A stretch of 64,000 bases of DNA from Streptacidiphilus rugosus AM-16 (GCF_000744655.1 NZ_JQMJ01000004.1:2046001-2110000); one strand, 5' to 3'; numbered from the stretch's first letter, positions 6,969 through 16,637 are shown. Numbers and translations: made by a program. Notes: generated from the letters alone by a model not told the origin.

Positions 6969-8647
6969 GCACTCACGTCAGCGACGCCGCAGCAGGCGCG
7001 CACGGCTCCCACGAGGAGCAGATCGGCCACAGCGAGGCCGGCGTCGAGCAGAAGCACCTCGGCGAGAAGGCCGCGGACTGGGCGGACGGCCGGCTGGGCA
7101 TCTACAACCTGGCCAAGTCCAACCTGCGGAAGATCTTCCCGGACCACTGGTCCTTCATGCTCGGTGAGATCTGCCTCTACAGCTTCATCATCATCATCCT
7201 GACGGGCGTCTACCTGACGTTCTTCTTCAACCCCAGCATGGGCGAGGTCGTCTACCACGGCTCCTACGTCCCGCTGCAGGGCATCAAGATGTCCGAGGCG
7301 TACGAGTCGGCGCTGAACATCAGCTTCGACGTGCGCGGCGGCCTGCTGATCCGTCAGATCCACCACTGGGCGGCGATCGTCTTCGTCGCGGCCATGCTGG
7401 TGCACATGATGCGCGTCTTCTTCACCGGCGCGTTCCGCAAGCCGCGTGAGATCAACTGGCTGTTCGGCTTCCTGCTGCTCTTCCTGGGCATGTTCGACGG
7501 CTTCATGGGCTACTCCCTCCCGGACGACCTGCTGTCCGGCACGGGTATCCGCTTCATGGAGGGCGCGATCCTGTCGACGCCGGTCATCGGCACCTACGTG
7601 GCGATGTTCCTGTACGGGGGTCAGTTCCCCGGCAACGACATCATCCCGCGCTTCTTCACGATCCACGTGCTGCTGATCCCGGGCATCATGCTGGGCCTGC
7701 TGGTGGCCCACCTGATCCTGGTCTTCTACCACAAGCACACCCAGTTCGCGGGCCCCGGCCGCACCGAGAAGAACGTCGTCGGCATGCCGCTGATGCCGGT
7801 CTACATGGCCAAGGCCGGTGGCTTCTTCTTCCTGGTGTTCGGCGTCATCGCCTTCGTCTCGGCGATCGCCTCGGTCAACCCGATCTGGGCATACGGTCCG
7901 TACCGCCCCGACCAGGTGTCCGCGGACGCCCAGCCGGACTGGTACATGGGCTTCTCCGAGGGCCTGATCCGCATCATGCCGGGCTGGGAGATCCGCGCCT
8001 GGGGTCACACCCTGGAGCTGGGTGTCTTCATCCCGCTGGTGATCTTCGGTCTGATGTTCATCGTCATCGCGCTCTACCCCTTCATCGAGGGCTGGATCAC
8101 CGGTGACAAGCGTGAGCACCACATCCTGGACCGTCCGCGCAACGCCCCGGTCCGCACCGCTCTCGGTGTGGCCTGGATCGCGGAGTACCTGATCCTGCTG
8201 GTCGGTGGTGGCAACGACCTGTTCGCCACGCACCTGCACCTGTCGATCAACGCGATCACCTGGACCGTCCGGATCCTCTTCTTCCTCGGCCCGGTCATCG
8301 CCTACCAGGTGACCAAGCGCTGGTGCCTCGGCCTGCAGCGTGCGGACCGGGACAAGATCCTGCACGGTCGCGAGACCGGCACGATCAAGCGTCTGCCGCA
8401 CGGTGAGTTCATCGAGGTCCACGCGCAGCTGCCGCAGGAGGAACTGTTCCGCCTGACCGCCCACGAGCAGCAGTCGCCCGTCCAGCTGCCCCCGGCGGTG
8501 GACGAGAACGGCGTCAAGCGGAAGGTCGGTCGCGTGGCCAAGCTCCGCGCCAAGCTGTCCGAGGGCTACTTCGGCTCGGCCGGCCAGATCCCGAAGCCGA
8601 CCGCCGAGGAGCACGCCGAGATCACCAGCGGCCACGGCCACCACTGA
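6965..8647 (+). CDS. qcrB: cytochrome bc1 complex cytochrome b subunit
   Basis: 560 residues. Hydrophobic helices carry the paired haem-b histidines: IHHWAAIVFVAAMLVHMMRVFFTG gives the first, and HVLLIPGIMLGLLVAHLILVFYHKH the second. The long C-terminal extension after the last helix (RADRDKILHGRETGTIKRLPHGEFIEVH... to TSGHGHH) is typical of actinobacterial QcrB. PDW in the QPDWYMG segment sits at the position of the PEWY quinol-oxidation motif. It ends the ctaE-qcrCAB unit, and a strong hairpin follows at 8686. QcrB homologues are the target of the Q203-type inhibitors in mycobacteria. Confidence 0.97.
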   Translation: MSTHVSDAAAGAHGSHEEQIGHSEAGVEQKHLGEKAADWADGRLGIYNLAKSNLRKIFPDHWSFMLGEICLYSFIIIILTGVYLTFFFNPSMGEVVYHGSYVPLQGIKMSEAYESALNISFDVRGGLLIRQIHHWAAIVFVAAMLVHMMRVFFTGAFRKPREINWLFGFLLLFLGMFDGFMGYSLPDDLLSGTGIRFMEGAILSTPVIGTYVAMFLYGGQFPGNDIIPRFFTIHVLLIPGIMLGLLVAHLILVFYHKHTQFAGPGRTEKNVVGMPLMPVYMAKAGGFFFLVFGVIAFVSAIASVNPIWAYGPYRPDQVSADAQPDWYMGFSEGLIRIMPGWEIRAWGHTLELGVFIPLVIFGLMFIVIALYPFIEGWITGDKREHHILDRPRNAPVRTALGVAWIAEYLILLVGGGNDLFATHLHLSINAITWTVRILFFLGPVIAYQVTKRWCLGLQRADRDKILHGRETGTIKRLPHGEFIEVHAQLPQEELFRLTAHEQQSPVQLPPAVDENGVKRKVGRVAKLRAKLSEGYFGSAGQIPKPTAEEHAEITSGHGHH

Positions 8648-8685
8648 TCCGGCACGTACTGCAGTAAGCCGCCGCCACAGCGGTA

Positions 8686-8717
8686 GAGGCCCCCTTCCCG
8701 CCCGGGAAGGGGGCCTC
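8686..8717 (+). terminator. strong hairpin after qcrB
   Basis: GAGGCCCCCTTCCCG pairs perfectly with CGGGAAGGGGGCCTC across a 2-base loop (15 bp stem). There is no T-run, which is common for Streptomyces terminators. It separates the bc1 genes from the PadR pair. Confidence 0.75.
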
Positions 8718-8773
8718 CGGCGTTCCCCGGCGCCACGAAAGGGAACTGACGTATCGCTCGACAGGATATGCCG

Positions 8774-8795
8774 GTTGCCGATATATATAGGCAAC
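8774..8795. promoter_or_regulatory. inverted repeat touching the padR start, probable autoregulatory operator
   Basis: GTTGCC-GATATATATA-GGCAAC, with six-base perfect arms and an AT-rich spacer that is striking in this GC-rich DNA. It ends at the base before the ATG of the PadR gene. The TATATA stretch may also be the -10 region, which would make a leaderless or nearly leaderless transcript. PadR proteins commonly bind such dyads in their own promoters. Confidence 0.55.
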
Positions 8796-9173
8796 ATGAG
8801 TGATCGCCCCTTGCAGGAGCCCACGTTGCTCCTCCTCACCGCCCTGGCCGACGAGCCGAGGCACGGGTACGGACTGATCCAGGAGATCGAGACGATCTCC
8901 GGCGGCCGGGTGCGCATGCGCACCGGCACGCTCTACGGCGCTCTGGAACGGCTGCTCTCGCAGGGGCTGATCCAGGTCGAGCGGGAGGAGGTCGTGGACG
9001 GCCGTGCCCGCAAGGTCTACGCCCTCGCCGACGCCGGACAGCAGGCGCTGGCCGCCGAGGCGGAGCGGCTGCGCACGGTCGTCGCCGAGGCCGAGCGCAG
9101 GCTGGCCGCGCGCCGCGCGGCCCGCGCGCCGCGCACGGCCGTCCCGCCGCGCGCGAAGGGAGCCCTGGCATGA
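8796..9173 (+). CDS. PadR-family transcriptional regulator
   Basis: 125 residues (MSDRPLQEPTLLLLTALAD...). The PadR winged-helix core is plain: LLTALADEPRHGYGLIQEIE, then GGRVRMRTGTLYGALERLLSQGLIQVE and the wing RARKVYALADAGQQALAAEAERL. The start at 8796 was chosen over 8775 because the dyad at 8774-8795 occupies the upstream sequence. The short C-terminal helical tail (RRLAARRAARAPR...) is basic. Its stop overlaps the next ATG (ATGA), so regulator and membrane protein are translationally coupled. In this pairing the regulator probably controls the membrane protein. Confidence 0.93.
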   Translation: MSDRPLQEPTLLLLTALADEPRHGYGLIQEIETISGGRVRMRTGTLYGALERLLSQGLIQVEREEVVDGRARKVYALADAGQQALAAEAERLRTVVAEAERRLAARRAARAPRTAVPPRAKGALA

Positions 9174-10108
9174 CGGACCCGCAGCAGCCCCCGCTCGCCC
9201 TCAGGCTGGCGCTGGGCCTCCACCCGGCCGGCTACCGCGCCGAGCACGGGGCCGAACTGACCGCGATCTTCGCCGAGTCCACCGCCGACGCCGGCCGCCT
9301 CGGCGTGCTGCGCGAGGCGCTCGACCTGGCCGGTCACGCGGTCCGACGCCGCACCGGCCTCGGCTCGGACCGGAAGGCCGGCCAGGTGGCCGCCCAGGCG
9401 GCCCCGCTGGCCGCGGCGGTCGCCGGCGCCGGCGCCGCCGCCGGTTCCCTCCTGCAGTGGACCCTGTCCGGATTCCCGTTCACGTCGCCCGGCGGGCCGA
9501 CGCTGGAGGTGGCGGAGCTGTGGACGGTCTTCGCCTATCAGGCGCTCGGGCTCGCCGTCCTGGTCGCCGTCTGGGCGGGCCGGTGGACGGCCGCCCGGCT
9601 GCTCGCCCTGCTCGCGCCGGTCGTCGCGACGACGCAGGTGGTCCTGATGAGCCTGGAGCCCGCCGGGCTGGACGGCGCCTGGGCCTGGGCCCTGACCTGG
9701 CTCGGCAGCACCCTGCTCACCTCGGCGCTGCTGCTCGCCGCGCCGAGGGACCTGCTCGGCCGCTCGGGGCCCCGGCGCCGGCTGCTCCTCGGCACGGTGC
9801 TGCCGGCGTTCGTGCCGTGGGCGGTCCAGCTGCTCTACCCGTACCGGTTCGCGTACACCAACGCGCAGAGTCTGCTCTGGGTGCTGGTGCTCTTCGCGGC
9901 ACTGCTGCTCTCCGGCGGCGAGGGCTTCCGGGCCCCGGCGGTCGCCGCGGCCGTGCTGCCGGCCGCCCTCCGGGCCCTCGTGCCGTTGCTCCACCCGATG
10001 ACGCCGACCGGCGTCGGCGTGCTGCTCCTCCTGCTGCTCGCGGGGGTGGTGGCGGTGACCCGCACGGTACGCGGACGCGCCGGGGCCACTCCGCCGACCC
10101 CCGCCTGA
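9170..10108 (+). CDS. multi-pass membrane protein, PadR partner
   Basis: 312 residues with no recognised enzyme motif. The N-terminal cytoplasmic segment (LALRLALGLHPAGYRAEHGAELTAIFAESTADAGRLGVLREALDLAGHAVRRRTGLG) resembles the segment found at the N-terminus of many actinobacterial PadR-linked integral membrane proteins. About seven to eight hydrophobic stretches follow (for example [65 protein letters not shown]). The start ATG overlaps the padR stop. The 7 bp gap to the convergent MFS gene leaves no room for a terminator. Function unknown. Confidence 0.82.
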   Translation: MTDPQQPPLALRLALGLHPAGYRAEHGAELTAIFAESTADAGRLGVLREALDLAGHAVRRRTGLGSDRKAGQVAAQAAPLAAAVAGAGAAAGSLLQWTLSGFPFTSPGGPTLEVAELWTVFAYQALGLAVLVAVWAGRWTAARLLALLAPVVATTQVVLMSLEPAGLDGAWAWALTWLGSTLLTSALLLAAPRDLLGRSGPRRRLLLGTVLPAFVPWAVQLLYPYRFAYTNAQSLLWVLVLFAALLLSGGEGFRAPAVAAAVLPAALRALVPLLHPMTPTGVGVLLLLLLAGVVAVTRTVRGRAGATPPTPA

Positions 10109-10115
10109 GCGCGGC

Positions 10116-12053
10116 TCAGCGGTCCCGCGCAGGCGCCGACTCCAGGGTGCTGCCGATCTGCCCGACGAACGCCTCCCAGCGCCGCACGAACTCCGGATCG
10201 TGCGGCGCGAGTCCGGTCGCCATCCGGGTGACCTGGGGCAGCAGCGACGGGTAGCTCACCATCGCGAAGCAGAGCAGCCGGAAGAGCGCGGGATCGAGGT
10301 CGGCGGGCAGCCGGCCGGCCTCCTGACGGCGGACGATCTCCTGGATCTGGGCCTGGACCACCGGTTCGCGTTCCGCCTCGCGCGGGACCGGCCGGTCGCC
10401 GTAGGCCAGCGCCTCGCGCTGGAGGTAGCCGAACCAGGCGGCGTCACCCGCCTCCTGCTCGCGGTAGTGGAACGGCAGGAACTCGCCCAGCCGCTCCGGC
10501 GCCTGCGCGGCGCGGCCCAGCCGCTGGCTCCTGACCCTGGCGAGCAGCTCGCCGAAGAGCGACTCCCCCACCCGGCCGCCGGTCGCCAGGAACATCGACC
10601 AGGCGAAGCCGCCCGCCCAGCCCGGCAGCCGCTCGATCAGCGCGTTGGCCGGCTGACCGGGGGCCGTCGGCAGCCAGTGCACCAGCAGCGCCGCACCGAG
10701 CAGCAGCGCCGCGCTGATCGGCATCAACTCGCCGAAGGCCGTCGCATAGCCGGCCCCGGCCGCCTGATGCCCCACCAGGGTGAAGAAGAGCAGGCCGAAG
10801 ACGGCCACGCCGAGCACGTTCGCGGTCTGCATGGTCGTGGTGACGATGCCCGACGCGCCGCCCGCGTCCCTGGGCTCGACGCTGGAGAGGATCGTGCCGA
10901 CCAGCGGGCTCATCCCGAGGCCCTGGCCGACGCCGGTCAGCAGCATGGTGGGCGCCAGCGACCAGACCGTGAGCGAGGTCCCCGCGACGGCCGCCGTCGC
11001 CGCCGTGCCGAGCAGGCCGAGCGCCGCCAGCACGTAGCCGATGCCGAGCACGTGCCGGCCCAGCACCGGGACCAGCCGGGGCGCCAGCAGCGAGCTGCAG
11101 AAGAAGCCGACCGCGCTCGGGGTGTAGACCAGCGCGGACCTGAGCGGGGAGAAGCCGAGCCCGGTCTGCAGGTAGACGGCCAGGGTGAACAGGAAGCCCG
11201 CGTAGGACATCATGAACATCAGCGCGATCGGCACGCCGGTGGCGAAGCCGCGGTTGCGGAACAGGTCGAGCCGGACCAACGGCTGCCCGCCCCGCCCGGC
11301 GACGGCCCGCTCCCAGCGCAGGAAGCCCCAGCCGACCGGCAGCGAGGCGACCAGCATCAGCACCAGCCACAGCGGCCAGCCCTGGTCCCTGCCCAGCAGC
11401 AGCGGAACGCTCAGCAGCAGCAGGAAGACCGTCACCAGCCCGACGCCGCCGCCGTCCAGCCTGGTCCCGGTCTCGCTGCGGTCGGCCGGCAGCCAGATCG
11501 CCGCGGCGAGCGCCGCCAGCAGCCCGATCGGCACGTTGACCAGGAAGACCGGTCGCCAGGTCCAGCCGAAGAGGTCCAGCGCCAGCAGGCCGCCGCCGAT
11601 CAGCTGACCGGCGATCGAGGCGATCCCGATCACCGCGCCGAAGACGCCCAGCGCCCGGCCGCGTTCCGCGCCCTGGTAGGTGGTCTGGATGATCGCCAGC
11701 ACCTGCGGGTAGAGCATCGCCCCGCCGACGCCCTGCAGCACCCGCGCGGCCACCAGCACCGGGACGTCGGGCGCGGCGCCGCAGAGCGCGGAGGCGAGTG
11801 TGAAGACCAGCAGGCCCGCCACGAACATCCGCTTGCGGCCGAGGATGTCCCCCAGCCGCCCGCCCGTCACCAGCAGCGAGGCGTAGGCGATGGTGTAGGC
11901 CGAGACCACCAGCTCCACCGCGCCGAATCCGGCGTTCAGGCCGGTGCGGATGGACGGGATCGCCACGTTGACGATCGCCACGTCCAGGATCGCCATGAAT
12001 GTTCCGACCAGCACGATCGGCAGCACCAGCCGCCGACCCAGATCGCTGCGCAT
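10116..12053 (-). CDS. DHA2-type MFS efflux transporter fused to a TetR-like C-terminal sensor domain
   Basis: 645 residues from the ATG at 12053 (MRSDLGRRLVLP; GGGAGGGG upstream); a GTG at 12089 is less likely. Residues 1-470 form a 14-helix drug:H+ antiporter of the EmrB/QacA type, with motif A (GGRLGDILGRKRMF) and the helix-5 motif GGAMLYPQVLAII...GIASIAGQLIGGGL. The last about 175 residues (coordinates about 10116-10643) are soluble and closely resemble the ligand-binding half of TetR regulators: ERLGEFLPFHYREQ, GDRPVPREAEREPVVQAQIQEIVRRQEAG, LPADLDPALFRLL, SYPSLLPQVTRMATG, DPEFVRRWEAFV. No helix-turn-helix precedes it. A cytoplasmic ligand-sensing domain on an exporter is the inference. 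The transported drug is unknown. Confidence 0.85.
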   Translation of the reverse strand: MRSDLGRRLVLPIVLVGTFMAILDVAIVNVAIPSIRTGLNAGFGAVELVVSAYTIAYASLLVTGGRLGDILGRKRMFVAGLLVFTLASALCGAAPDVPVLVAARVLQGVGGAMLYPQVLAIIQTTYQGAERGRALGVFGAVIGIASIAGQLIGGGLLALDLFGWTWRPVFLVNVPIGLLAALAAAIWLPADRSETGTRLDGGGVGLVTVFLLLLSVPLLLGRDQGWPLWLVLMLVASLPVGWGFLRWERAVAGRGGQPLVRLDLFRNRGFATGVPIALMFMMSYAGFLFTLAVYLQTGLGFSPLRSALVYTPSAVGFFCSSLLAPRLVPVLGRHVLGIGYVLAALGLLGTAATAAVAGTSLTVWSLAPTMLLTGVGQGLGMSPLVGTILSSVEPRDAGGASGIVTTTMQTANVLGVAVFGLLFFTLVGHQAAGAGYATAFGELMPISAALLLGAALLVHWLPTAPGQPANALIERLPGWAGGFAWSMFLATGGRVGESLFGELLARVRSQRLGRAAQAPERLGEFLPFHYREQEAGDAAWFGYLQREALAYGDRPVPREAEREPVVQAQIQEIVRRQEAGRLPADLDPALFRLLCFAMVSYPSLLPQVTRMATGLAPHDPEFVRRWEAFVGQIGSTLESAPARDR

Positions 12054-12155
12054 CCGCGCACCCCTCCCTCGATCACACCGAACGCCCAATTCTCACGGGG
12101 ATCGTGCGTGACCGCAGGAGTTTCGATCAAGCGACCGGATCGATCGCGCGACGGC

Positions 12156-13415
12156 TCAGGCGGCCGGCCTCAGGTAGCCGACCGAGGTCGTCAGCGCCTG
12201 GGAGCCCGCCGTGACCGCCGAGGTGGTGACCGGCCCGCCGAGGGCGCTGCCCTTCTGCCACTGGGCCCAGTCCAGGTTCCAGTCGCCGAAGCCGTTGCCG
12301 AAGGGCTCCATCTCGTGGCCGGCGCTGTTGATCACCTGCACCAGGTCGCCGCGCCGGAAGGTGTTGTAGAACCACTCGGCGTTGTCGGTGCTCATGCCGG
12401 TGCAGCCGTGGCTGACGTTGGCCACGCCCTGGGAGCCGACCGACCAGGGCGCGGCGTGCACGTACTCGCCGCTCCAGGTGACCCGGGTGTCCCAGTAGAC
12501 GTCCAGGTGGTAGGCGTTGGAGCTGTTGGCGGCGATGCCGACGGTCGAGGAGTCCATGAAGACGTGCTGCTCCTGCTCCAGCACCACCTTGATGCCGTTG
12601 CGGGTGGAGAAGCCGGGCTTTCCGGTGGTCACCGGGATGCTCCGGATCTTCTCCCCGTTGCGGTAGACGGTCATGTAGTCGCTGCCCGCGTCGGTGAGCG
12701 CGAGCAGCTTGTCGCCGGTGCGGAAGCCGATGGAAGCCGGGGTCCCGCCGTAGAGGCCGTTCGACACCTTGGCCCCGCCCAGGTCGAAGGAGGCCTGGAC
12801 GGTCGCGTGGGCGGGCCAGTAGCTCTGCGGGCGGAAGTGCAGGGTGGAGTCGTCCACCCAGTACCAGCCGCCGACCACCGAGGGCGTGGAGCGCACGCTG
12901 AGACCGCGCTCGACGACCTGGCGGGCCGCGGGGTCGTGGACGGGGTGGTTGAGCTGGACCGTGATCGGCTCACCGACGCCGTAGACGGCCTTGTCGCCGG
13001 GCGCGAGCGTGGCGGTGAGGGTCGCGGTCGGAGTGAGCGTGGTGAAGCCCTTCTGCACGCTGCCGCGCCCGTTCCCCGCGCTGTCGGCCGCGGTCACCTT
13101 GACGGTGTAGTGGGTACCGGCCGCCAGCGGCCCGGTGGACCGCCAGGAGCGGCCGTCCGCGGCCAGGGCGCCGGCGAGCCTGCGTCCGCTGTCCGTGACG
13201 ACGGTGACGTCCGTGAGCCGCCCGCCGTGCTCGGCGGTGACGACCACCGGCGCGGCGAGGTCGACGGCCGAGCCGCCGGCCGGGGAGACCTGGACCAGAC
13301 CGCTCGCGTCGACGGCCTTCACCGGCGCGGGTCCCGATCCGCCGCTGCATCCGCACAGCGCCAGCGGTCCGGCGGCCAGCGCCGTGCCGACGAGGAAGAT
13401 CCGTGCTGCCTTCAT
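12156..13415 (-). CDS. L,D-transpeptidase lipoprotein with Ig-like domains
   Basis: 419 residues from the ATG at 13415 (MKAARIFLVGTALAAG). The signal peptide ends in a lipoprotein-like LALCGCSGGS. Two Ig-like or linker regions follow (VQVSPAGGSAVDLAAPVVVTAEHG...; TATLAPGDKAVYGVGEPITVQLNHPV). The YkuD catalytic domain has YVHAAPW and the active-site SHGCTGMS, with Cys as nucleophile, preceded by the conserved His. These enzymes make 3-3 cross-links in peptidoglycan on the outer face of the membrane, as in the LdtMt2 family. The gene is monocistronic, and a terminator hairpin at 13560 separates it from ctaF. Confidence 0.93.
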   Translation of the reverse strand: MKAARIFLVGTALAAGPLALCGCSGGSGPAPVKAVDASGLVQVSPAGGSAVDLAAPVVVTAEHGGRLTDVTVVTDSGRRLAGALAADGRSWRSTGPLAAGTHYTVKVTAADSAGNGRGSVQKGFTTLTPTATLTATLAPGDKAVYGVGEPITVQLNHPVHDPAARQVVERGLSVRSTPSVVGGWYWVDDSTLHFRPQSYWPAHATVQASFDLGGAKVSNGLYGGTPASIGFRTGDKLLALTDAGSDYMTVYRNGEKIRSIPVTTGKPGFSTRNGIKVVLEQEQHVFMDSSTVGIAANSSNAYHLDVYWDTRVTWSGEYVHAAPWSVGSQGVANVSHGCTGMSTDNAEWFYNTFRRGDLVQVINSAGHEMEPFGNGFGDWNLDWAQWQKGSALGGPVTTSAVTAGSQALTTSVGYLRPAA

Positions 13416-13559
13416 GTCCGACCGCTCCGCCTCTCCGAGGATCCCGGATAGTTCCGACGCCCCGTCACATCGTAGGAAACCGGGACAATCACCACCCGCC
13501 CAGTCACCCATCGGAGTGAGACGCCACTCCGCTCGGGGCGACGGGCCCGGAACAAGGCG

Positions 13560-13600
13560 AAGGGCCGGGCCCCGTGCTCACGCACGGGACCCGGCCCTTT
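13560..13600 (-). terminator. terminator of the ctaC-D-F unit
   Basis: AAGGGCCGGG-C-CCCGTGC-TCAC-GCACGGG-A-CCCGGCCCTT, a 17 bp stem with one mismatch. It is followed by TT on the plus strand and by CGCC on the minus strand. It sits 28 bp beyond the ctaF stop and upstream of the L,D-transpeptidase gene. It may act in both directions. Confidence 0.75.
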
Positions 13601-13627
13601 TCGGCTTCGCTCAGCCGCAGTGGATCG

Positions 13628-14026
13628 TCACTGCGTCTGGTTCTCACCGCGGTAGTACTCGAAGGTCCAGCCGAAGAGGCCGATGAGGATCACCGGCATG
13701 GCGAACATCAGCAGCCACCAGCCGAAGATGACGCCCAGGAAGGCCAGGGTGCCACCCAGGCCCAGCGCCAGCGGCTGCCAGCTGTGCGGGCTGAAGAAGC
13801 CCTGCACGCCGGCGTCGTCCGAGACCTCGGCCTTGGGGTTGTCGCCCGCCCCGGTGTCCACGCGCTTGGCGGTGAACAGCAGGTAGAAGGCGATGAACGA
13901 ACCCAGGCCGAAGGCCAGGAAGAGGCAGGTCGTGCCCGTCGGGTCCTTGGACCAGAGGCCGTACCAGATCGCCATGCCCAGTACGAAGACCGCGAAGCCG
14001 GCGAAGATCTTGCCCTGCTCCCTCAT
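13628..14026 (-). CDS. ctaF: cytochrome c oxidase subunit IV
   Basis: 132 residues with four hydrophobic segments ([76 protein letters not shown]). It matches the small actinobacterial CtaF subunit of the aa3 oxidase, which is needed for supercomplex assembly. Its ATG overlaps the ctaD stop (ATGA, 14023-14026). The end YYRGENQTQ is typical. Confidence 0.95.
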   Translation of the reverse strand: MREQGKIFAGFAVFVLGMAIWYGLWSKDPTGTTCLFLAFGLGSFIAFYLLFTAKRVDTGAGDNPKAEVSDDAGVQGFFSPHSWQPLALGLGGTLAFLGVIFGWWLLMFAMPVILIGLFGWTFEYYRGENQTQ

Positions 14027-15765
14027 CGGTCACCCGCCTCCTTCTTGTCCAGTGCGGCCTGAACGTGGGCCGGCACCTCGCCGTGGTTCTCCAGGTAGTC
14101 CTGCGCCGCGATCTCCGGGTGGTGCAGGTCGAACGCCGGGGATTCCGAACGGATGCGGGGCAGCGTGAGGAAGTTGTGCCGCGGCGGCGGGCAGGAGGTC
14201 GCCCACTCGAGCGAACGGCCGTAGCCCCACGGGTCGTCGACGTCGACCTTCTTGCCGTACTTGGCGGTCTTCCAGACGTTGTAGAGGAACGGCAGGATCG
14301 ACGCGCCCAGGATGAAGGAGCCGATGGTCGAGATCAGGTTCAGCGTGGTGAAGCCGTCGGAGGGCAGGTACGTCGCGTAACGACGCGGCATGCCCTCGGC
14401 GCCCAGCCAGTGCTGCACCAGGAAGGTGGTGTGGAAGCCGACGAACAGCAGCCAGAAGGTGATCTTGCCGAGGCGCTCGTCCAGCATCTTGCCGGTCATC
14501 TTGGGCCACCAGAAGTGGAAGCCCGCGAACATGGCGAAGACGACGGTGCCGAAGACCACGTAGTGGAAGTGGGCGACGACGAAGTACGAGTCCGAGACGT
14601 GGAAGTCGATCGGCGGGGAGGCGAGCAGGACGCCCGTCAGACCACCGAAGACGAAGGTCACCAGGAAGCCGATGCTCCACAGCATCGGGGTCTCGAAGCT
14701 CAGCGAGCCCCGCCACATGGTGCCGATCCAGTTGAAGAACTTGACGCCGGTCGGAACGGCGATCAGGAACGTCATGAAGGAGAAGAACGGCAGCAGCACC
14801 GCGCCGGTGACGTACATGTGGTGCGCCCACACGGTCACGGACAGACCGGCGATCGCGATGGTCGCCGCGATCAGGGACTGGTAACCGAACATCGGCTTGC
14901 GGGAGAAGACCGGCACGACCTCCGAGATGATCCCGAAGAACGGCAGCGCGATGATGTACACCTCGGGGTGACCGAAGAACCAGAACAGGTGCTGCCAGAG
15001 GATGGCGCCACCGTTGGCCGGGTCGAACACGTGCGCACCGAACTTGCGGTCGGCCTCCAGGGCCAGCAGCGCGGCCGCCAGGACCGGGAAGGCCAGCAGC
15101 ACGAGCACCGCGGTGAGCAGCACGTTCCACACGAAGATCGGCATCCGGAACATGGTCATGCCGGGGGCACGCATGCACAGGATCGTGGTGATGAAGTTCA
15201 CCGAGCCGAGGATGGTGCCGAAGCCCGAGAGGGCCAGACCCATGATCCACATGTCGCCGCCGACACCAGGGCTGTGGATCGCGTCCGACAGCGGCGCGTA
15301 GGCGAACCAGCCGAAGTCGGCCGCACCCTGCGGGGTGAGGAAGCCACCGACGGCGATCAGCGAGCCGAACAGGTACAGCCAGTAGGCGAACATGTTCAGT
15401 CGCGGGAACGCGACGTCGGGGGCACCGATCTGGAGCGGCATGATCCAGTTCGTGAAGCCGGCGAAGAGCGGCGTCGCGAACATCAGCAGCATGATCGTGC
15501 CGTGCATCGTGAACGCCTGGTTGAACTGCTCGTTCGTCAGCACGCCGCCGTCCGGCTGCGCGAGCTGCGCCCGCATGGTCAGCGCCAGGATGCCGCCGAC
15601 CAGGAAGAACGCGAACGACGTCACCAGGTAGAGGGTGCCGATCGTCTTGTGGTCGGTCGTCGTCATCCACTTGATGATCGACGTACCGGCCTTCTGCCCC
15701 TTGGCCGGGCGACTCGCGGTGGCGGTTCCCCCGCTGAGCCCATGGGGTTCATTGAGGATGGTCAT
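14023..15765 (-). CDS. ctaD: cytochrome c oxidase (aa3) subunit I
   Basis: 580 residues from the ATG at 15765, chosen because it overlaps the ctaC stop (ATGA) and matches the family start (MTILNEPHG); the open frame runs further upstream. Twelve membrane helices are expected. The haem-copper features are clear: the low-spin haem ligand in [24 protein letters not shown] with the cross-linked His-Tyr pair, HHMYVTG (CuB ligands), and HFHYVVFGT (haem a and a3 ligands). [15 protein letters not shown] near residue 34 is the conserved N-terminus. It is the catalytic subunit of the terminal oxidase. Confidence 0.98.
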   Translation of the reverse strand: MTILNEPHGLSGGTATASRPAKGQKAGTSIIKWMTTTDHKTIGTLYLVTSFAFFLVGGILALTMRAQLAQPDGGVLTNEQFNQAFTMHGTIMLLMFATPLFAGFTNWIMPLQIGAPDVAFPRLNMFAYWLYLFGSLIAVGGFLTPQGAADFGWFAYAPLSDAIHSPGVGGDMWIMGLALSGFGTILGSVNFITTILCMRAPGMTMFRMPIFVWNVLLTAVLVLLAFPVLAAALLALEADRKFGAHVFDPANGGAILWQHLFWFFGHPEVYIIALPFFGIISEVVPVFSRKPMFGYQSLIAATIAIAGLSVTVWAHHMYVTGAVLLPFFSFMTFLIAVPTGVKFFNWIGTMWRGSLSFETPMLWSIGFLVTFVFGGLTGVLLASPPIDFHVSDSYFVVAHFHYVVFGTVVFAMFAGFHFWWPKMTGKMLDERLGKITFWLLFVGFHTTFLVQHWLGAEGMPRRYATYLPSDGFTTLNLISTIGSFILGASILPFLYNVWKTAKYGKKVDVDDPWGYGRSLEWATSCPPPRHNFLTLPRIRSESPAFDLHHPEIAAQDYLENHGEVPAHVQAALDKKEAGDR

Positions 15766-16637
15766 TTCTGGAGGTTCCCTGCTCCCGTGGTCGTGATGCC
15801 GGACGGAACGTTGCCGGCCTGCCCCTTGGCGCGGAGCGCCTGGAGGTGGGCCTGGTACTCGGCCGGGGTGACCACCTTGACGTTGAACAGCATCTCCGAG
15901 TGGTCGACGCCGCAGAGCTCGGTGCACTTCCCGCGGAAGGTGCCGAGCACGGTCGGGGTCACCTGGAAGTGGTTCACCACACCGGGGATGACGTCCATCT
16001 TCATGAGGAAGTCGACCGGCCAGAAACCGTGGATCACGTCGCGCGAGGTCAGGTCGAACTCGACGGACTCACCCTGGGGCAGCCACAGCGTGGGCGGCTG
16101 GCCGGGCGTGCCGACGTCGTAGGCGCCGGGGCCGTTGTCGTTGACCGCCGTCTGGTCCTGGTGCGCCTGCATCGAGTACTCGTAGTTGAACGCCCAGCTC
16201 CACTGGAAGCCCACCACGTTGATCTGGTGCATCGGCTTGTCGATCTTGGTCAGGTTCGTCTCGTCACGCGCGGTGTAGTAGAAGAACACCGACACCATGA
16301 TCAGCGGAACGACCGTGAACAAGGCCTCGAGCGGCATGTTGTAGCGGAACTGCGGCGGCACCTCGACCTTGGTGCGGCTGCGCCGGTGGAACATGACGCT
16401 CCACAGGATCAGCCCCCAGACGAGCGCCCCGACCGCCAGGGCGGCGATCCAGGAACTCTGCCACAGGAAGAGGACCGTGTGGCCCTGCTGATCCCTGGGC
16501 ACGGGCAGGCCAAGCCGGGGCAGGTCGCTGGACGAGCAGCCTGTGGCGGTGGCAAGGACGAGGCCCAGCGTCAGCGCTGAAAGCAGCTTCCGCCGCATCG
16601 AGCGCCGCGGCGAGCGGTCGGAGCCGTTGGGACTCAC
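15762..16637 (-). CDS. ctaC: cytochrome c oxidase (aa3) subunit II, lipoprotein
   Basis: 291 residues from GTG. The lipoprotein signal [17 protein letters not shown] is followed by two membrane helices ([41 protein letters not shown]). The CuA site [12 protein letters not shown] carries both Cys, the His and the Met ligands, and the aromatic patch [11 protein letters not shown] supports electron entry from QcrC. It is the first gene of ctaC-D-F, each overlapping the next by 4 bp. A nine-base dyad at 16728-16758 lies about 100 bp upstream. Confidence 0.97.
   Translation of the reverse strand: MSPNGSDRSPRRSMRRKLLSALTLGLVLATATGCSSSDLPRLGLPVPRDQQGHTVLFLWQSSWIAALAVGALVWGLILWSVMFHRRSRTKVEVPPQFRYNMPLEALFTVVPLIMVSVFFYYTARDETNLTKIDKPMHQINVVGFQWSWAFNYEYSMQAHQDQTAVNDNGPGAYDVGTPGQPPTLWLPQGESVEFDLTSRDVIHGFWPVDFLMKMDVIPGVVNHFQVTPTVLGTFRGKCTELCGVDHSEMLFNVKVVTPAEYQAHLQALRAKGQAGNVPSGITTTGAGNLQK

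Noticed and set aside
10200..13451. Very long open frame (over 1,000 codons) on the plus strand
   Set aside because: It lies opposite the MFS and L,D-transpeptidase genes, is full of Arg/Gln/Asp-rich low-complexity sequence, and is the usual antisense shadow of high-GC genes.
13416..13560. ydaO-type (c-di-AMP) riboswitch before the L,D-transpeptidase
   Set aside because: Cell-wall hydrolase genes often carry it, but none of its conserved core sequences is visible in this leader.
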